Below are positions 1 through 5,699 of a stretch of DNA of 22,148 bases, piece by piece. Each line of letters starts with the position of its first letter. Position 1 is the stretch's first letter. This DNA is from a virus, in IMG/VR virus record IMGVR_UViG_3300045996_000483, positions 1 through 22,148 of that record; one strand, 5' to 3'. Below the pieces are notes generated by a model, which had not been told where the DNA came from, ran no database searches, and saw only the letters and a program-made list of their open reading frames with translations. Both the position numbers and the translations under genes were made by a program.

Positions 1-404
1 CCCGTGGCGTTGTTTGCGCCGTCAGAAAAAAACGCATTCGCATTTGTCGGGGGATTATTTATTTCCGCGTCATTATTATTTCGCAAAACGTTTTCGCGAG
101 CGGTTTTTAATCCGAGCTCGCGCAACGCCTCGCCTAGTTCGCCGCCTGCCTTGCGGTTGCATGATGCATGGGCGGGTCGTACGCCGTCGTCGTCGCCGGT
201 TGCTAACGCGTGCGGGATGCCGACGTGGTCGAGGTCCCATGCCTGCCACGGTTCGACGGGGCGGGCGCATCGCGGGCATGGCATGGGGAGGCGTGTCTGC
301 CACCGTTGGCGCAACGCCGACCACGCGGCGGACGAGAGCTGTCGACCGTCGGCGTGGTTGTGGGCTCGATGGTTCGAGCGCTTGCGTGTCGTGGCGATAT
401 GCAA
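1..404 (-). CDS. HNH endonuclease (3' end cut by the window edge)
   Basis: The reading frame is open from a stop at about 423 to the left edge, giving about 134 residues. It holds a classic phage HNH pattern: CPRC, then WDLDHVG, then PAHASCNRKAGG. These are the zinc-holding CxxC, the catalytic Asp-His and the final His/CxxxN-type segment. The upstream part (SSAAWSALRQRW) is also typical of actinophage HNH proteins. The only start codon after the upstream stop is TTG at 404; no good ribosome site precedes it, so the start is uncertain. Beyond the HNH core the protein becomes Asn-rich with many AAT/ATA codons, clearly more AT-rich than its neighbours. Phage HNH proteins usually lie beside the terminase and help cut DNA for packaging. 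Here the terminase enters from the other window edge on the same strand, which fits that role. The fold call is firm; the packaging role is inferred. Confidence 0.85.
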   Translation of the reverse strand, partial: MHIATTRKRSNHRAHNHADGRQLSSAAWSALRQRWQTRLPMPCPRCARPVEPWQAWDLDHVGIPHALATGDDDGVRPAHASCNRKAGGELGEALRELGLKTARENVLRNNNDAEINNPPTNANAFFSDGANNAT

Positions 405-431
405 ACTATCTACCCGACTTCACCCTTTTGG

Positions 432-660
432 CTATCCATCGTTTCCGTTATCCACATTCCGCGCGCGCCCTACCTAAGCGGAACTAGCGACGGTAGGGAT
501 TGGTAGTCGGTTGGGTTTCTATTGGTATTCGTACTAACAGACTGCACACATACGTTAGGTGCCGAGTGCACACATACGTTAGGTCAGACTGCACACATAC
601 GTTAGGTAGAGGCTCGTCGGCGATAGTGGTTATCCACAGTTTCCACAGGCTGTGGATACC
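432..660. other. Putative replication origin (iterons plus DnaA boxes)
   Basis: This gene-free stretch between the HNH gene and the winged-helix gene holds a perfect DnaA box TTATCCACA at 448-456, another at 630-638, an inverted one (TGTGGATA) at 651-658 and a partial TTTCCACAG at 640-648. Three direct repeats (538-607) lie between the outer boxes. An inverted repeat CCCTACC (468-474)/GGTAGGG (492-498) sits inside. Iterons beside DnaA boxes are the hallmark of theta-type plasmid and some phage origins. No replisome gene is visible, so host DnaA-dependent initiation is plausible. The function is inferred; the repeats and boxes are directly visible. Confidence 0.6.
538..607 (+). repeat. Three iteron-like direct repeats
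   Basis: The 18-bp core TGCACACATACGTTAGGT occurs perfectly at 543-560, 567-584 and 590-607, spaced 24 and 23 bp apart, about two helical turns. Copies 1 and 3 match over 23 bp including the preceding CAGAC. Same-face spacing suggests cooperative binding of one protein. The winged-helix protein encoded just to the right (672-1061) is the natural candidate binder. The tail of the repeat (ACGTTAGGTAG) recurs at 5205-5215 in the central control region. Tandem operators are the alternative explanation. Confidence 0.85.
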
Positions 661-671
661 TAATGTCGTAC

Positions 672-1061
672 TCATAATGTGAGCTCGTAAACGGCGTTGT
701 TGTGGCGCTCACCATGCAACCGACCGACCTGTTTAATCAGCCCGGCGTCGACGAGCTCGCGTATCGCCCGCCCGACGGATGCCTCGGCGGCGCGGTCGTA
801 TTCGGTGCGCCCTAGACACGCCCGGGCGAGCCATTCCCACCCGCCCCAATATTGCGCGCGAGGCTTGGTTTTGGTGCCCGTGTCATGGGCGACGGATGCC
901 ATACCGAACAGCACGAGGCGCGCGGAATGGGACACACGCGCGGTACGCCCGGCGAGCCCGGCGCCCGCCGCCGCCGCCGTTAGCTCGTGTCCCACGACTA
1001 GGGATTTCGGCGTCGATAATGGCTCGCCCGCTCGACCTCTAGGGCCCGTACCAATTCGCAT
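672..1061 (-). CDS. Winged-helix DNA-binding protein, candidate replication initiator
   Basis: About 129 residues from ATG at 1061. The C-terminal 40 residues (SVGRAIRELVDAGLIKQVGR, then a short beta wing ending NAVYEL) form a convincing winged helix. The middle part (VAHDTG, YWGGWEWLARACLG) resembles actinophage helix-turn-helix proteins found in replication modules. It is the last gene of the leftward operon and its stop lies only 65 bp from the iteron array, so binding those repeats is a reasonable guess. The start is unsure: ATG at 1061 overlaps the upstream gene by 64 bp, while GTG at 995 would follow that gene's stop by 2 bp but would lose the residues TPKSL, which look family-like. Neither start has a clear ribosome site. 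The DNA-binding fold is fairly sure; the initiator role is inference. Confidence 0.75.
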   Translation of the reverse strand: MRIGTGPRGRAGEPLSTPKSLVVGHELTAAAAGAGLAGRTARVSHSARLVLFGMASVAHDTGTKTKPRAQYWGGWEWLARACLGRTEYDRAAEASVGRAIRELVDAGLIKQVGRLHGERHNNAVYELTL

Positions 1062-1267
1062 CGTTCGCACAATTGCCCGGGGTCGTTTTCCGCGCTCGTG
1101 AGGGTGCCGCATCGCGGGCACCTATTTCCTTGTCGGGCCCTATCGGCGTGCACTTCCCTTTTTAGGTGGCCGGTCGCGGTTAAACAGTCCTCGCCGGGCG
1201 CGGCATTACATACCGGGCAGGGATAGGAGAGGAATACCAATCGCCACGGGGAACGCTCGTTAACCAT
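998..1267 (-). CDS. Small protein with two zinc-binding motifs
   Basis: 89 residues, starting one base after the stop of the resolvase-like gene. Two cysteine clusters are visible. The first is C17-x2-C20 with C28 and H34/H40 (pattern CPVCNAAPGEDC...H), as in short actinobacterial zinc-finger proteins. The second is C50-x2-C53 ... C67-x2-C70, a four-Cys zinc ribbon. Such proteins commonly bind nucleic acid or act as adaptors, but no specific role can be read. It lies in the recombination/replication operon, between the resolvase-like and winged-helix genes. Confidence 0.75.
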   Translation of the reverse strand: MVNERSPWRLVFLSYPCPVCNAAPGEDCLTATGHLKREVHADRARQGNRCPRCGTLTSAENDPGQLCERCELVRALEVERASHYRRRNP

Positions 1268-1268
1268 T

Positions 1269-1640
1269 TCATTCCTCGCCCTCGTCGAGCTCGGTCGCCT
1301 TTCCCGGGCGTTTAGGTACCGGGATAGTGTCGATTTGTGGATATGACGTGTCGCGCCTTACTAGGTGGATATCGACGTACCCGCGTTTGGTTCGGGTCGC
1401 CATGACGGGACGGGCGCCCGCCGTGTGTGACGCCTCGACGAGGTCGGCACGTTCGCTCGGCGGTATCGAGGGCCCGAGCTTGCATGACACGAGTAAGGGG
1501 CGCATATCGCGTCGGAGGGCGACGAGGTCGGCGACGCCGAGCGAGCCTGCCGCGCGTACGACGATCCACCCGCACGCCTCTAGGGCGGCGCGTGTCTGCC
1601 TTTCGAGGTAGTCGCCACGTTGGCGGTTGCTATTCGGCAT
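1269..1640 (-). CDS. Holliday junction resolvase-like (Hjc-type) nuclease
   Basis: 123 residues. The N-terminus matches the PD-(D/E)xK layout of archaeal/phage Hjc-like resolvases: an early Glu (E13 in RGDYLERQ), the acidic strand GVADLVAL with D38, and a strand ending LVSCK with Lys54. The usual acidic or Gln residue two before the Lys is Ser52 here, so the active site is slightly atypical. The family cleaves branched DNA during recombination or replication. In this operon it would act on intermediates made by the exonuclease/RecT pair. It overlaps the upstream gene by 11 bp, and the C-terminal third is a charged tail. Fold confidence is good; activity is less sure because of Ser52. Confidence 0.75.
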   Translation of the reverse strand: MPNSNRQRGDYLERQTRAALEACGWIVVRAAGSLGVADLVALRRDMRPLLVSCKLGPSIPPSERADLVEASHTAGARPVMATRTKRGYVDIHLVRRDTSYPQIDTIPVPKRPGKATELDEGEE

Positions 1641-2010
1641 GACGCGCCGCCTCGACGACGGGCACGGGGTCGACGCTTACGTACCAATGTGCGGGGCGGG
1701 CGCCGGGCGCCGCCTCTAGGAAGGGCGACCACACATAGTTACGTCGGACACTTGTCCACGCGATGAGCCGAGCGCCCTCGATTGCCCTAAACCGGTACTC
1801 GGTTCGGTCGCACCTAAGGATTTCCATTGTGAGCCCGAGCGCGTCGCGGATCGGTACGTCGAGGTCGGTAAACCATGCGAACGTCGCCCACGGGATAGCG
1901 CCTATCGGCGAACCGTCGTCGCGTTGCTGTTTCGTGCCCGGGATAACGAGCCCGTCGTCGCGGATGCCCGGCGCTCGGTGCGCGCATGTGTAATGGAACA
2001 GGGCACTCAT
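1630..2010 (-). CDS. Conserved phage protein of unknown function (possible ADP-ribosyltransferase-like fold)
   Basis: 126 residues, start ATG at 2010 overlapping the RecT stop (ATGA). The N-terminus reads LFHYTCAHRAPGIRDDGLVI, followed by WFTDLDVP, ALGLTMEILRCDR and a C-terminal half with PAHWYVSVDPVPV. Similar proteins occur in actinobacterial phages without an assigned job. The opening H-Y-T, the helix and the D-G-L turn resemble the NAD-binding start of the DarT/Tpt1-like ADP-ribosyltransferase group. The residues needed for that activity cannot be confirmed by eye. It sits between RecT and the resolvase-like gene. Confidence 0.7.
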   Translation of the reverse strand: MSALFHYTCAHRAPGIRDDGLVIPGTKQQRDDGSPIGAIPWATFAWFTDLDVPIRDALGLTMEILRCDRTEYRFRAIEGARLIAWTSVRRNYVWSPFLEAAPGARPAHWYVSVDPVPVVEAARHAE

Positions 2011-3269
2011 GACGGCGGCGGCGTTCGGAGGTCGAGCACGCGCATACCTAGCGCGAGGTTGGTCGGGTCGACGTATTCCCAACCCGCTAAACCCTCGTCG
2101 AGCTCATCAAAGAATGCGAGCACGCGGTAACCCTCGGATCGGGTGAGGTCGGCGGATGATTCGACCGGGTGCCCGACGATTGCCGATAGCAGGGCGTGGC
2201 GTTCCTCGGGTGTGGCGACCGTGCCTAGTTGCCGCCGCAACCCGGCGCGTACCGCCTTTAGCGGGGCGACGCCGATACGGGGCGGCAGGGTCGCGCCCTC
2301 GTCGTCGGGCGCCTCGGGCTCGGGGTCGGGGAGCACGGGCGCCGGGTCGGTTGGGGATTCCGTCCCGACGCCCGCGAGCTCGTCGCCCTCGTCCCTATCT
2401 AAGGGCAAGGGCACGTCGCCCGGTATATACGCGGTTGGGTATGGCGGTTCGACGCTCGGCGGCGCGCTCGGCGGCGCGAGCTCGTCGTCGAGCATTTCGG
2501 CGTGCGCGGTCGCGATTTCCTCCGACTCGTCGAGCGTGCGTCGAGGCTTGGCGATATCGGCCTCGCGCAACGGTGGCAACGGTTCGGGCGTTTCGCCGGT
2601 TTGCGGGTCGAGGACGGTCGGCGGGCCCTCGACTACCGGCGTATCCTTCGGCGTGCGCCTACGGCGCTGTAGAGGCTTCCTAGGCGCCGGTACGGGTGCC
2701 TCGTCGCCGTCGGCGGGCGCCCATGCCTCTAGGGCGTCGGGCTCGTCCTCGGCGATGTAGCCGAGTCCTTTCACAATGTCGGGGAACAGCAGTCGAGCGA
2801 GGTCGCCGGTAGCTCGGGCGACGAGCATCGCGCGCGGGTAGCGCTGCCACGCCTGCCGCCCGAGCAAGCCTGCCGCCCGGGCCATATCAAGGGACCATTC
2901 GACGACGACGCGCTCGCTATCGGGGCGCCCCTTGCGTTGTCCCCAAACGCGGGCCCGGGTGCCTGTCATTTCGACGACGTGAAACGTGTGCCCGGCGCGA
3001 AGGATCATCGCGCGGGCGAGCTCGGCGCTCGGCGCGGGTCGCCCGTCGACGATATGGATTCCGGCGAGCGCTTGCATGGGCGTTAACCCGACCTCGGCGC
3101 CGTACAGGATCGTCGCGGCGACCGCTTCCCGGCGACCGCGCAACGCGCCGGGCACAAATTCGGTGTCGCTTACGGCGTCGGCGACTTGCGCGGCGAACAC
3201 GAGCACGCCGCCCCAATACGACACGTCGAGGGCGCGCGGGCCCTCGTCGACGGTTGCTAGCTCGGTCAT
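2007..3269 (-). CDS. recT: RecT-family single-strand annealing protein with long C-terminal extension
   Basis: 420 residues from ATG at 3269, which overlaps the upstream stop (ATGA); the longer open frame above it is not used. Residues about 15-190 look like the RecT core (ILYGAEVGLTPMQALAGIHI, GRPAPSAELARAMILRAGH, the Trp-rich ARVWGQRKG strand, YPRAMLVARATGDLARLLFP). RecT proteins coat ssDNA and anneal homologous strands. The partner exonuclease lies three genes upstream in the same operon. Residues about 205-335 form an acidic, Pro-rich linker, and the last 85 residues form a helical domain (LRRQLGTVATPEERHALLSA) also seen in other actinophage proteins. This extension is much longer than in the roughly 270-residue E. 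coli Rac RecT and may recruit partners. Confidence 0.85.
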   Translation of the reverse strand: MTELATVDEGPRALDVSYWGGVLVFAAQVADAVSDTEFVPGALRGRREAVAATILYGAEVGLTPMQALAGIHIVDGRPAPSAELARAMILRAGHTFHVVEMTGTRARVWGQRKGRPDSERVVVEWSLDMARAAGLLGRQAWQRYPRAMLVARATGDLARLLFPDIVKGLGYIAEDEPDALEAWAPADGDEAPVPAPRKPLQRRRRTPKDTPVVEGPPTVLDPQTGETPEPLPPLREADIAKPRRTLDESEEIATAHAEMLDDELAPPSAPPSVEPPYPTAYIPGDVPLPLDRDEGDELAGVGTESPTDPAPVLPDPEPEAPDDEGATLPPRIGVAPLKAVRAGLRRQLGTVATPEERHALLSAIVGHPVESSADLTRSEGYRVLAFFDELDEGLAGWEYVDPTNLALGMRVLDLRTPPPS

Positions 3270-3574
3270 TTCGTGCCTTTCCAAACGGTGAGCGCGGCGG
3301 CGTGCAAGGCAGGGCGGCGCGCGTTGCGGATGCCGACGCGCTCGATAAGGCGGCGGCGGGAAGCGGCGCTGAATATCGCGCCTACGGCGTTGTTCGTATT
3401 GGCGCCCTCGACGCGGCGCGGCAACCCGACGAGCTCGACTAAATCCTCGCTCGTGAACGGTTCGCCGTCGGCGGCGAGCTCGTGCATCGCGAGCCACGCC
3501 CGGGCCCGCCATTGCGCGGCGGCGTCGAGCGCCCGCGTCATGCCCTCCTGTTTGAGGGCGTCACCCGTCGGCAT
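3266..3574 (-). CDS. Small helix-turn-helix-like phage protein
   Basis: 102 residues from ATG at 3574. The chosen start keeps the segment ALKQEGMTRALDAAAQWRAR, whose pattern resembles related actinophage proteins. The alternative ATG at 3541 has AGGAGG only 2 bp away, too close, and loses that segment. The body (FTSEDLVELVGLP ... NNAVGAIFSAASRRRLI) looks like a helix-turn-helix that positions two helices around residues 40-85. Proteins of this type are common beside RecT or replication genes and are thought to bind DNA, but the exact role is unknown. Its stop overlaps the RecT start (ATGA). Confidence 0.75.
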   Translation of the reverse strand: MPTGDALKQEGMTRALDAAAQWRARAWLAMHELAADGEPFTSEDLVELVGLPRRVEGANTNNAVGAIFSAASRRRLIERVGIRNARRPALHAAALTVWKGTK

Positions 3575-3686
3575 CGTCGAGCGGGTAATCGGGCCCGGCG
3601 TTGCTCGGGTCGTACCCGTCACATGCCGGGCAACCCGGGCAATTGCAGTCGTGGCACTCACACGGGCCAACGCCGTACGGAATCAC
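3561..3686 (-). CDS. Cysteine-rich miniprotein (41 aa)
   Basis: A GTG start at 3686 overlaps the stop of the 48-residue gene (GTGA), and its stop overlaps the start of the helix-turn-helix-like gene. That leaves it filling exactly the gap between two operon genes. Six cysteines and a histidine fall in 14 residues (C9 to C22: CECHDCNCPGCPAC), followed by an acidic, Pro/Tyr/Asp tail. The density suggests a metal-binding knuckle or metallothionein-like cluster. No family is recognised. The reading is supported by the overlaps at both ends and by being the only frame that fills the gap. Confidence 0.6.
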   Translation of the reverse strand: MIPYGVGPCECHDCNCPGCPACDGYDPSNAGPDYPLDDADG

Positions 3687-3829
3687 GGCGCGCCCTTAGC
3701 CTCGATGAGCTCGGCGGTCCACCCGGCGACGAGTAGACAGACCTCGGCCTCGTGCACGCCCGCGCCGTTACGGAGCATCCGCACGGCGCGACGCACGCCT
3801 AGTTCTAAGGCCCGGTCGACGGCATCCAT
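3683..3829 (-). CDS. Small unknown protein (48 aa)
   Basis: ATG at 3829 overlaps the exonuclease stop as TAATG, and its stop overlaps the next gene's start (GTGA). The protein is a predicted helix pair (VDRALELGVRRAVRMLRNGA and VCLLVAGWTAELIEAKG) with basic and hydrophobic faces. No family is recognised. Its place directly after the exonuclease in a tightly packed operon argues that it is translated. Confidence 0.65.
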   Translation of the reverse strand: MDAVDRALELGVRRAVRMLRNGAGVHEAEVCLLVAGWTAELIEAKGAP

Positions 3830-4611
3830 TACGCGACCTCGGGCACGGGCAACGGCGCGCCGATAACGTCGTCGCGGCGTAGGCGGTTAAACGCGGCGAC
3901 CGGGATTGCGTGGCGGAATACGCCCCACACTCGGTTATCAGACTTGACCGGGATTAGCTCGTATCCGTCGGGGCGTAGCCACAGAACCGCGCAACGGTCG
4001 ACGGGCGGCATAAGCAAATCGCGGTCGCCGACGACGATATGCGAGGCGCGTGCGTATCCCGTTAGCTGTAGCGCGTTGTCGGGATAGGGCCCGCTCGGGC
4101 TCGTTTTGTAATCGACGAGCCAACGGTCGCCGCCGCGCATGACGGCGCAAAGGTCGAAACGCCCGGCGTAACGGTATTGCTCGTGGAATACGCATTGCTC
4201 GACGAGGGCGGTATCGGGCGACACGTCCCACGCGTCGAGGAACCGTGCCGCGTGCTCGCCCATGCGTATTACGTCGTCGCTGTACGGCTCGCCCGTGTCG
4301 GGGTCGGCGGGCGCGACGGGCTCGCCGAAAATCAGCCGCTCGGCGATGGAGTGAACCTGTGTACCGGTACGCCCGCCCGTGTCGCGCGCCTCTAGGTGAG
4401 CTCGGGCGGCGGCGCCGATCCACGCGCCCTCGCCCATGCTCGGGAGACTGTCGACGTTCGTCGCCGCCCACGATGCCGCGAGGCGGGCCGACCAGTTAAT
4501 CAGCCCGTCGTTGGGCGACACGTTGCGCACGATGCCCGACACGCTCGGCACCCATGCGCCGTCGAGCGTGTATCGGTGGTTTTTCGGTGAGTACACGAGG
4601 CGCGAGCTCAT
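3829..4611 (-). CDS. RecB/Cas4-like PD-(D/E)xK exonuclease
   Basis: 260 residues from ATG at 4611, which overlaps the upstream HTH stop (ATGA). The motifs of the RecB/Cas4/YqaJ nuclease group are in order: GTQVHSIAERL (H87, E91), YAGRFDL (D153), LVDYKTS (D167, K169) and ALQLTGYA (Q182, Y186). These residues bind the catalytic metal and the DNA end. No Fe-S cysteine set is evident. Together with RecT downstream it forms an exonuclease/annealase pair like lambda Exo-Beta: it would resect double-strand ends so RecT can anneal the exposed strands, for example to form concatemers or circles. Confidence 0.85.
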   Translation of the reverse strand: MSSRLVYSPKNHRYTLDGAWVPSVSGIVRNVSPNDGLINWSARLAASWAATNVDSLPSMGEGAWIGAAARAHLEARDTGGRTGTQVHSIAERLIFGEPVAPADPDTGEPYSDDVIRMGEHAARFLDAWDVSPDTALVEQCVFHEQYRYAGRFDLCAVMRGGDRWLVDYKTSPSGPYPDNALQLTGYARASHIVVGDRDLLMPPVDRCAVLWLRPDGYELIPVKSDNRVWGVFRHAIPVAAFNRLRRDDVIGAPLPVPEVA

Positions 4612-4916
4612 GACACGCCGCCCTCTGCCTCGTCGTCGTCGGCGACGATTCCTAGCACCCGTTCGCCCGCGTCGCGTCGCCACGCCTGCCCGATTTCGTC
4701 GGGGTCGACGGTAAGCATTTCGACGATCCTTGCGAGCTGTTCGTCGTTGAGGTAAATGCGCCCGCCCATTTTTAGGTGGGGCCATTCTCCGCGCTTGCAC
4801 TTTTCCCGCAACGTCGCGTGCGTTACATGCAGTCGGGGCGCCGCCTCGCCCGCCGTGTAATAGGTGACTGTCGACGGCTTCCCGTTCTCGTCTCGGTGTG
4901 GAAATTCGATAGGCAT
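4608..4916 (-). CDS. MerR/excisionase-type helix-turn-helix protein
   Basis: 102 residues, first gene of the leftward operon. Residues about 18-57 (YYTAGEAAPRLHVTHATLRE, then CKRGEWPHLKMGGRIYLNDE) are a typical HTH_17/MerR-like winged helix, in which a helix pair is followed by a GRIYL wing strand. This family includes excisionases, transcription regulators and replication-associated DNA binders. The tail is acidic. Its leader carries an inverted repeat right before the start, and it faces the plus-strand regulator genes across the central control region. It could control its own operon, be the recombination directionality factor, or both. Function within the family is undecided. Confidence 0.8.
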   Translation of the reverse strand: MPIEFPHRDENGKPSTVTYYTAGEAAPRLHVTHATLREKCKRGEWPHLKMGGRIYLNDEQLARIVEMLTVDPDEIGQAWRRDAGERVLGIVADDDEAEGGVS

Positions 4917-4923
4917 TCCTCTA

Positions 4924-4946
4924 GCGCCCTCCCGTGATTCGGGCGC
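4924..4946 (-). promoter_or_regulatory. Hairpin in the leader of the HTH gene
   Basis: A perfect 6-bp inverted repeat GCGCCC (4924-4929)/GGGCGC (4941-4946) with an 11-base loop lies 7 bp upstream of the HTH start. The 3' arm contains part of the purine-rich GGGAGG ribosome-site candidate. It could be an operator or an RNA hairpin that limits translation. Confidence 0.35.
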
Positions 4947-5042
4947 GTTTTGCTACACGCCCGAGCGTCTTTGGAACTAACCCGCATTGCTACTTTGGGA
5001 TGAGTCGCGAGGTCCGGGCGGCTCATTTCGGGTGATTCCCTC

Positions 5043-5078
5043 CACCTAGATTCCACCCGAGCTGTCAAGGGTTGGCAA
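5043..5078 (-). promoter_or_regulatory. Candidate promoter for the leftward recombination operon
   Basis: On the minus strand TTGCCA (5078-5073), a 17-bp spacer and TGGAAT (5055-5050) form a plausible promoter. A consensus TTGACA (5068-5063) lies inside, with TAGGTG 14 bp further on as a weaker alternative. It is about 130 bp upstream of the HTH gene. The same -35 hexamer TTGCCA occurs in the promoter before the integrase operon. The -10 match is imperfect. Confidence 0.35.
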
Positions 5079-5120
5079 GTAAAGGCAACGCCCAATCGTC
5101 GGCGTGTCGTGACTTTGTCG

Positions 5121-5150
5121 CGCTCCTCGGCGCTCCTACGCGCTCCTAAC
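5121..5150 (+). repeat. Three exact 10-bp tandem repeats
   Basis: CGCTCCT recurs at 5121, 5131 and 5141, exactly one helical turn apart, so all copies face the same side of the DNA. The array lies between the divergent promoter candidates of the leftward and rightward operons. The layout fits a regulator-binding site. No protein can be assigned. Confidence 0.6.
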
Positions 5151-5186
5151 CCCTCGAGCGCCCCACCAGTCACACGAGTAACAGGG

Positions 5187-5214
5187 TTGGACAACCTTTG
5201 GGTAACGTTAGGTA
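5187..5214 (+). promoter_or_regulatory. Candidate rightward promoter with overlapping palindromes
   Basis: TTGGAC (5187-5192), a 16-bp spacer and TAGGTA (5209-5214) form a candidate promoter for the plus-strand genes. The -35 lies in the inverted repeat GGTTG-GA-CAACC (5185-5196), and the spacer ends in the palindrome TAACGTTA (5203-5210). The ACGTTAGGTAG around the -10 also matches the end of the third iteron at the left of the window. Overlap of dyads with promoter hexamers suggests repressor control. Apart from this and the 10-bp repeats, I see nothing else clear in the gene-free stretch 4947-5265. Confidence 0.4.
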
Positions 5215-5265
5215 GGCGAGTCTCGGCAACCTCGCGCCGCGCCGCGCTCGCCAAACCCTCGACGA

Positions 5266-5355
5266 ATGAAACGAGGCATGGTTAACGTATGCAACGACAC
5301 GGCGGCAGTCGGTCGCCGTGAACCGGTACGCGCTCGGGGAGGGCACGGGGAATGA
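5266..5355 (+). CDS. Possible 29-residue leader ORF
   Basis: An ATG at 5266 (or the second Met at 5278, with ACGAGGC in front) opens a short frame whose stop overlaps the start of the zinc-ribbon gene as ATGA. The peptide is basic and Gly-rich with no recognisable domain. The stop-start overlap is the main support. It may act only as a translation coupler or may not be real. Confidence 0.3.
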   Translation: MKRGMVNVCNDTAAVGRREPVRARGGHGE

Positions 5356-5699
5356 GAACAGTACGGAGAGCAACGCAGGCGACCACGGTCGAGGATTTCG
5401 CCGCCGGATTGGGCGAGCGCGTTTTGCATTGCCGCGAGCTCGGGCACGTCTGGCGACCCTTGACCGTTCGTTGGGACAACGAGGCAAAGGCGTACGACCG
5501 GCGCCTACGTTGCTCGTCGTGCCGAACCGTGCGCGTACAGGTAGTCACAGGGAAGGGACACGTTTTGAGTAACCGATACGACTACGCCGACGGGTACCTC
5601 GCAACCGGCGTACAGGTCGGGCGAGGCAACCGCGACGTATTCAGGGCGGCGGCGTTGTCGAGGTTCCTCGACGCACACGCCGCCGACGAGGTCGCGTGA
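5352..5699 (+). CDS. Zinc-ribbon phage protein of unknown function
   Basis: 115 residues. A likely zinc site is made by C27 and H32 (LHCRELGHVW) with C54-x2-C57 (LRCSSC). The C-terminal part (NRYDYADGYLATGVQVGRGN, then RDVFRAAALSRFL) resembles small actinophage proteins found in regulatory regions. It is coupled to the zinc-finger gene by TGATG overlap. The pair is the only plus-strand operon in the window and faces the leftward operon. A regulatory or host-takeover role is inferred from position only. Confidence 0.75.
   Translation: MRTVRRATQATTVEDFAAGLGERVLHCRELGHVWRPLTVRWDNEAKAYDRRLRCSSCRTVRVQVVTGKGHVLSNRYDYADGYLATGVQVGRGNRDVFRAAALSRFLDAHAADEVA

Noticed and set aside
4-506. Long plus-strand open frames at the left end
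   Set aside because: They are Arg/Ser-rich and overlap the minus-strand frame that carries clear HNH motifs.
538-607. CRISPR-like array
   Set aside because: The repeats are only 5-6 bp apart, leaving no spacers, and no cas gene is present.
484-675. Minus-strand ORF with repeated TYVC residues
   Set aside because: The repeats come only from the DNA iterons; the frame has no protein-like features and crosses DnaA boxes.
2143-2760. Plus-strand 205-residue Ser/Gly-rich ORF
   Set aside because: It is antisense to the acidic Pro-rich RecT linker, and its composition is that expected for the reverse strand.
3270-3512. N-terminal extension of RecT
   Set aside because: It is Arg-rich sequence within the preceding gene; the ATGA overlap at 3269 fits the operon pattern.
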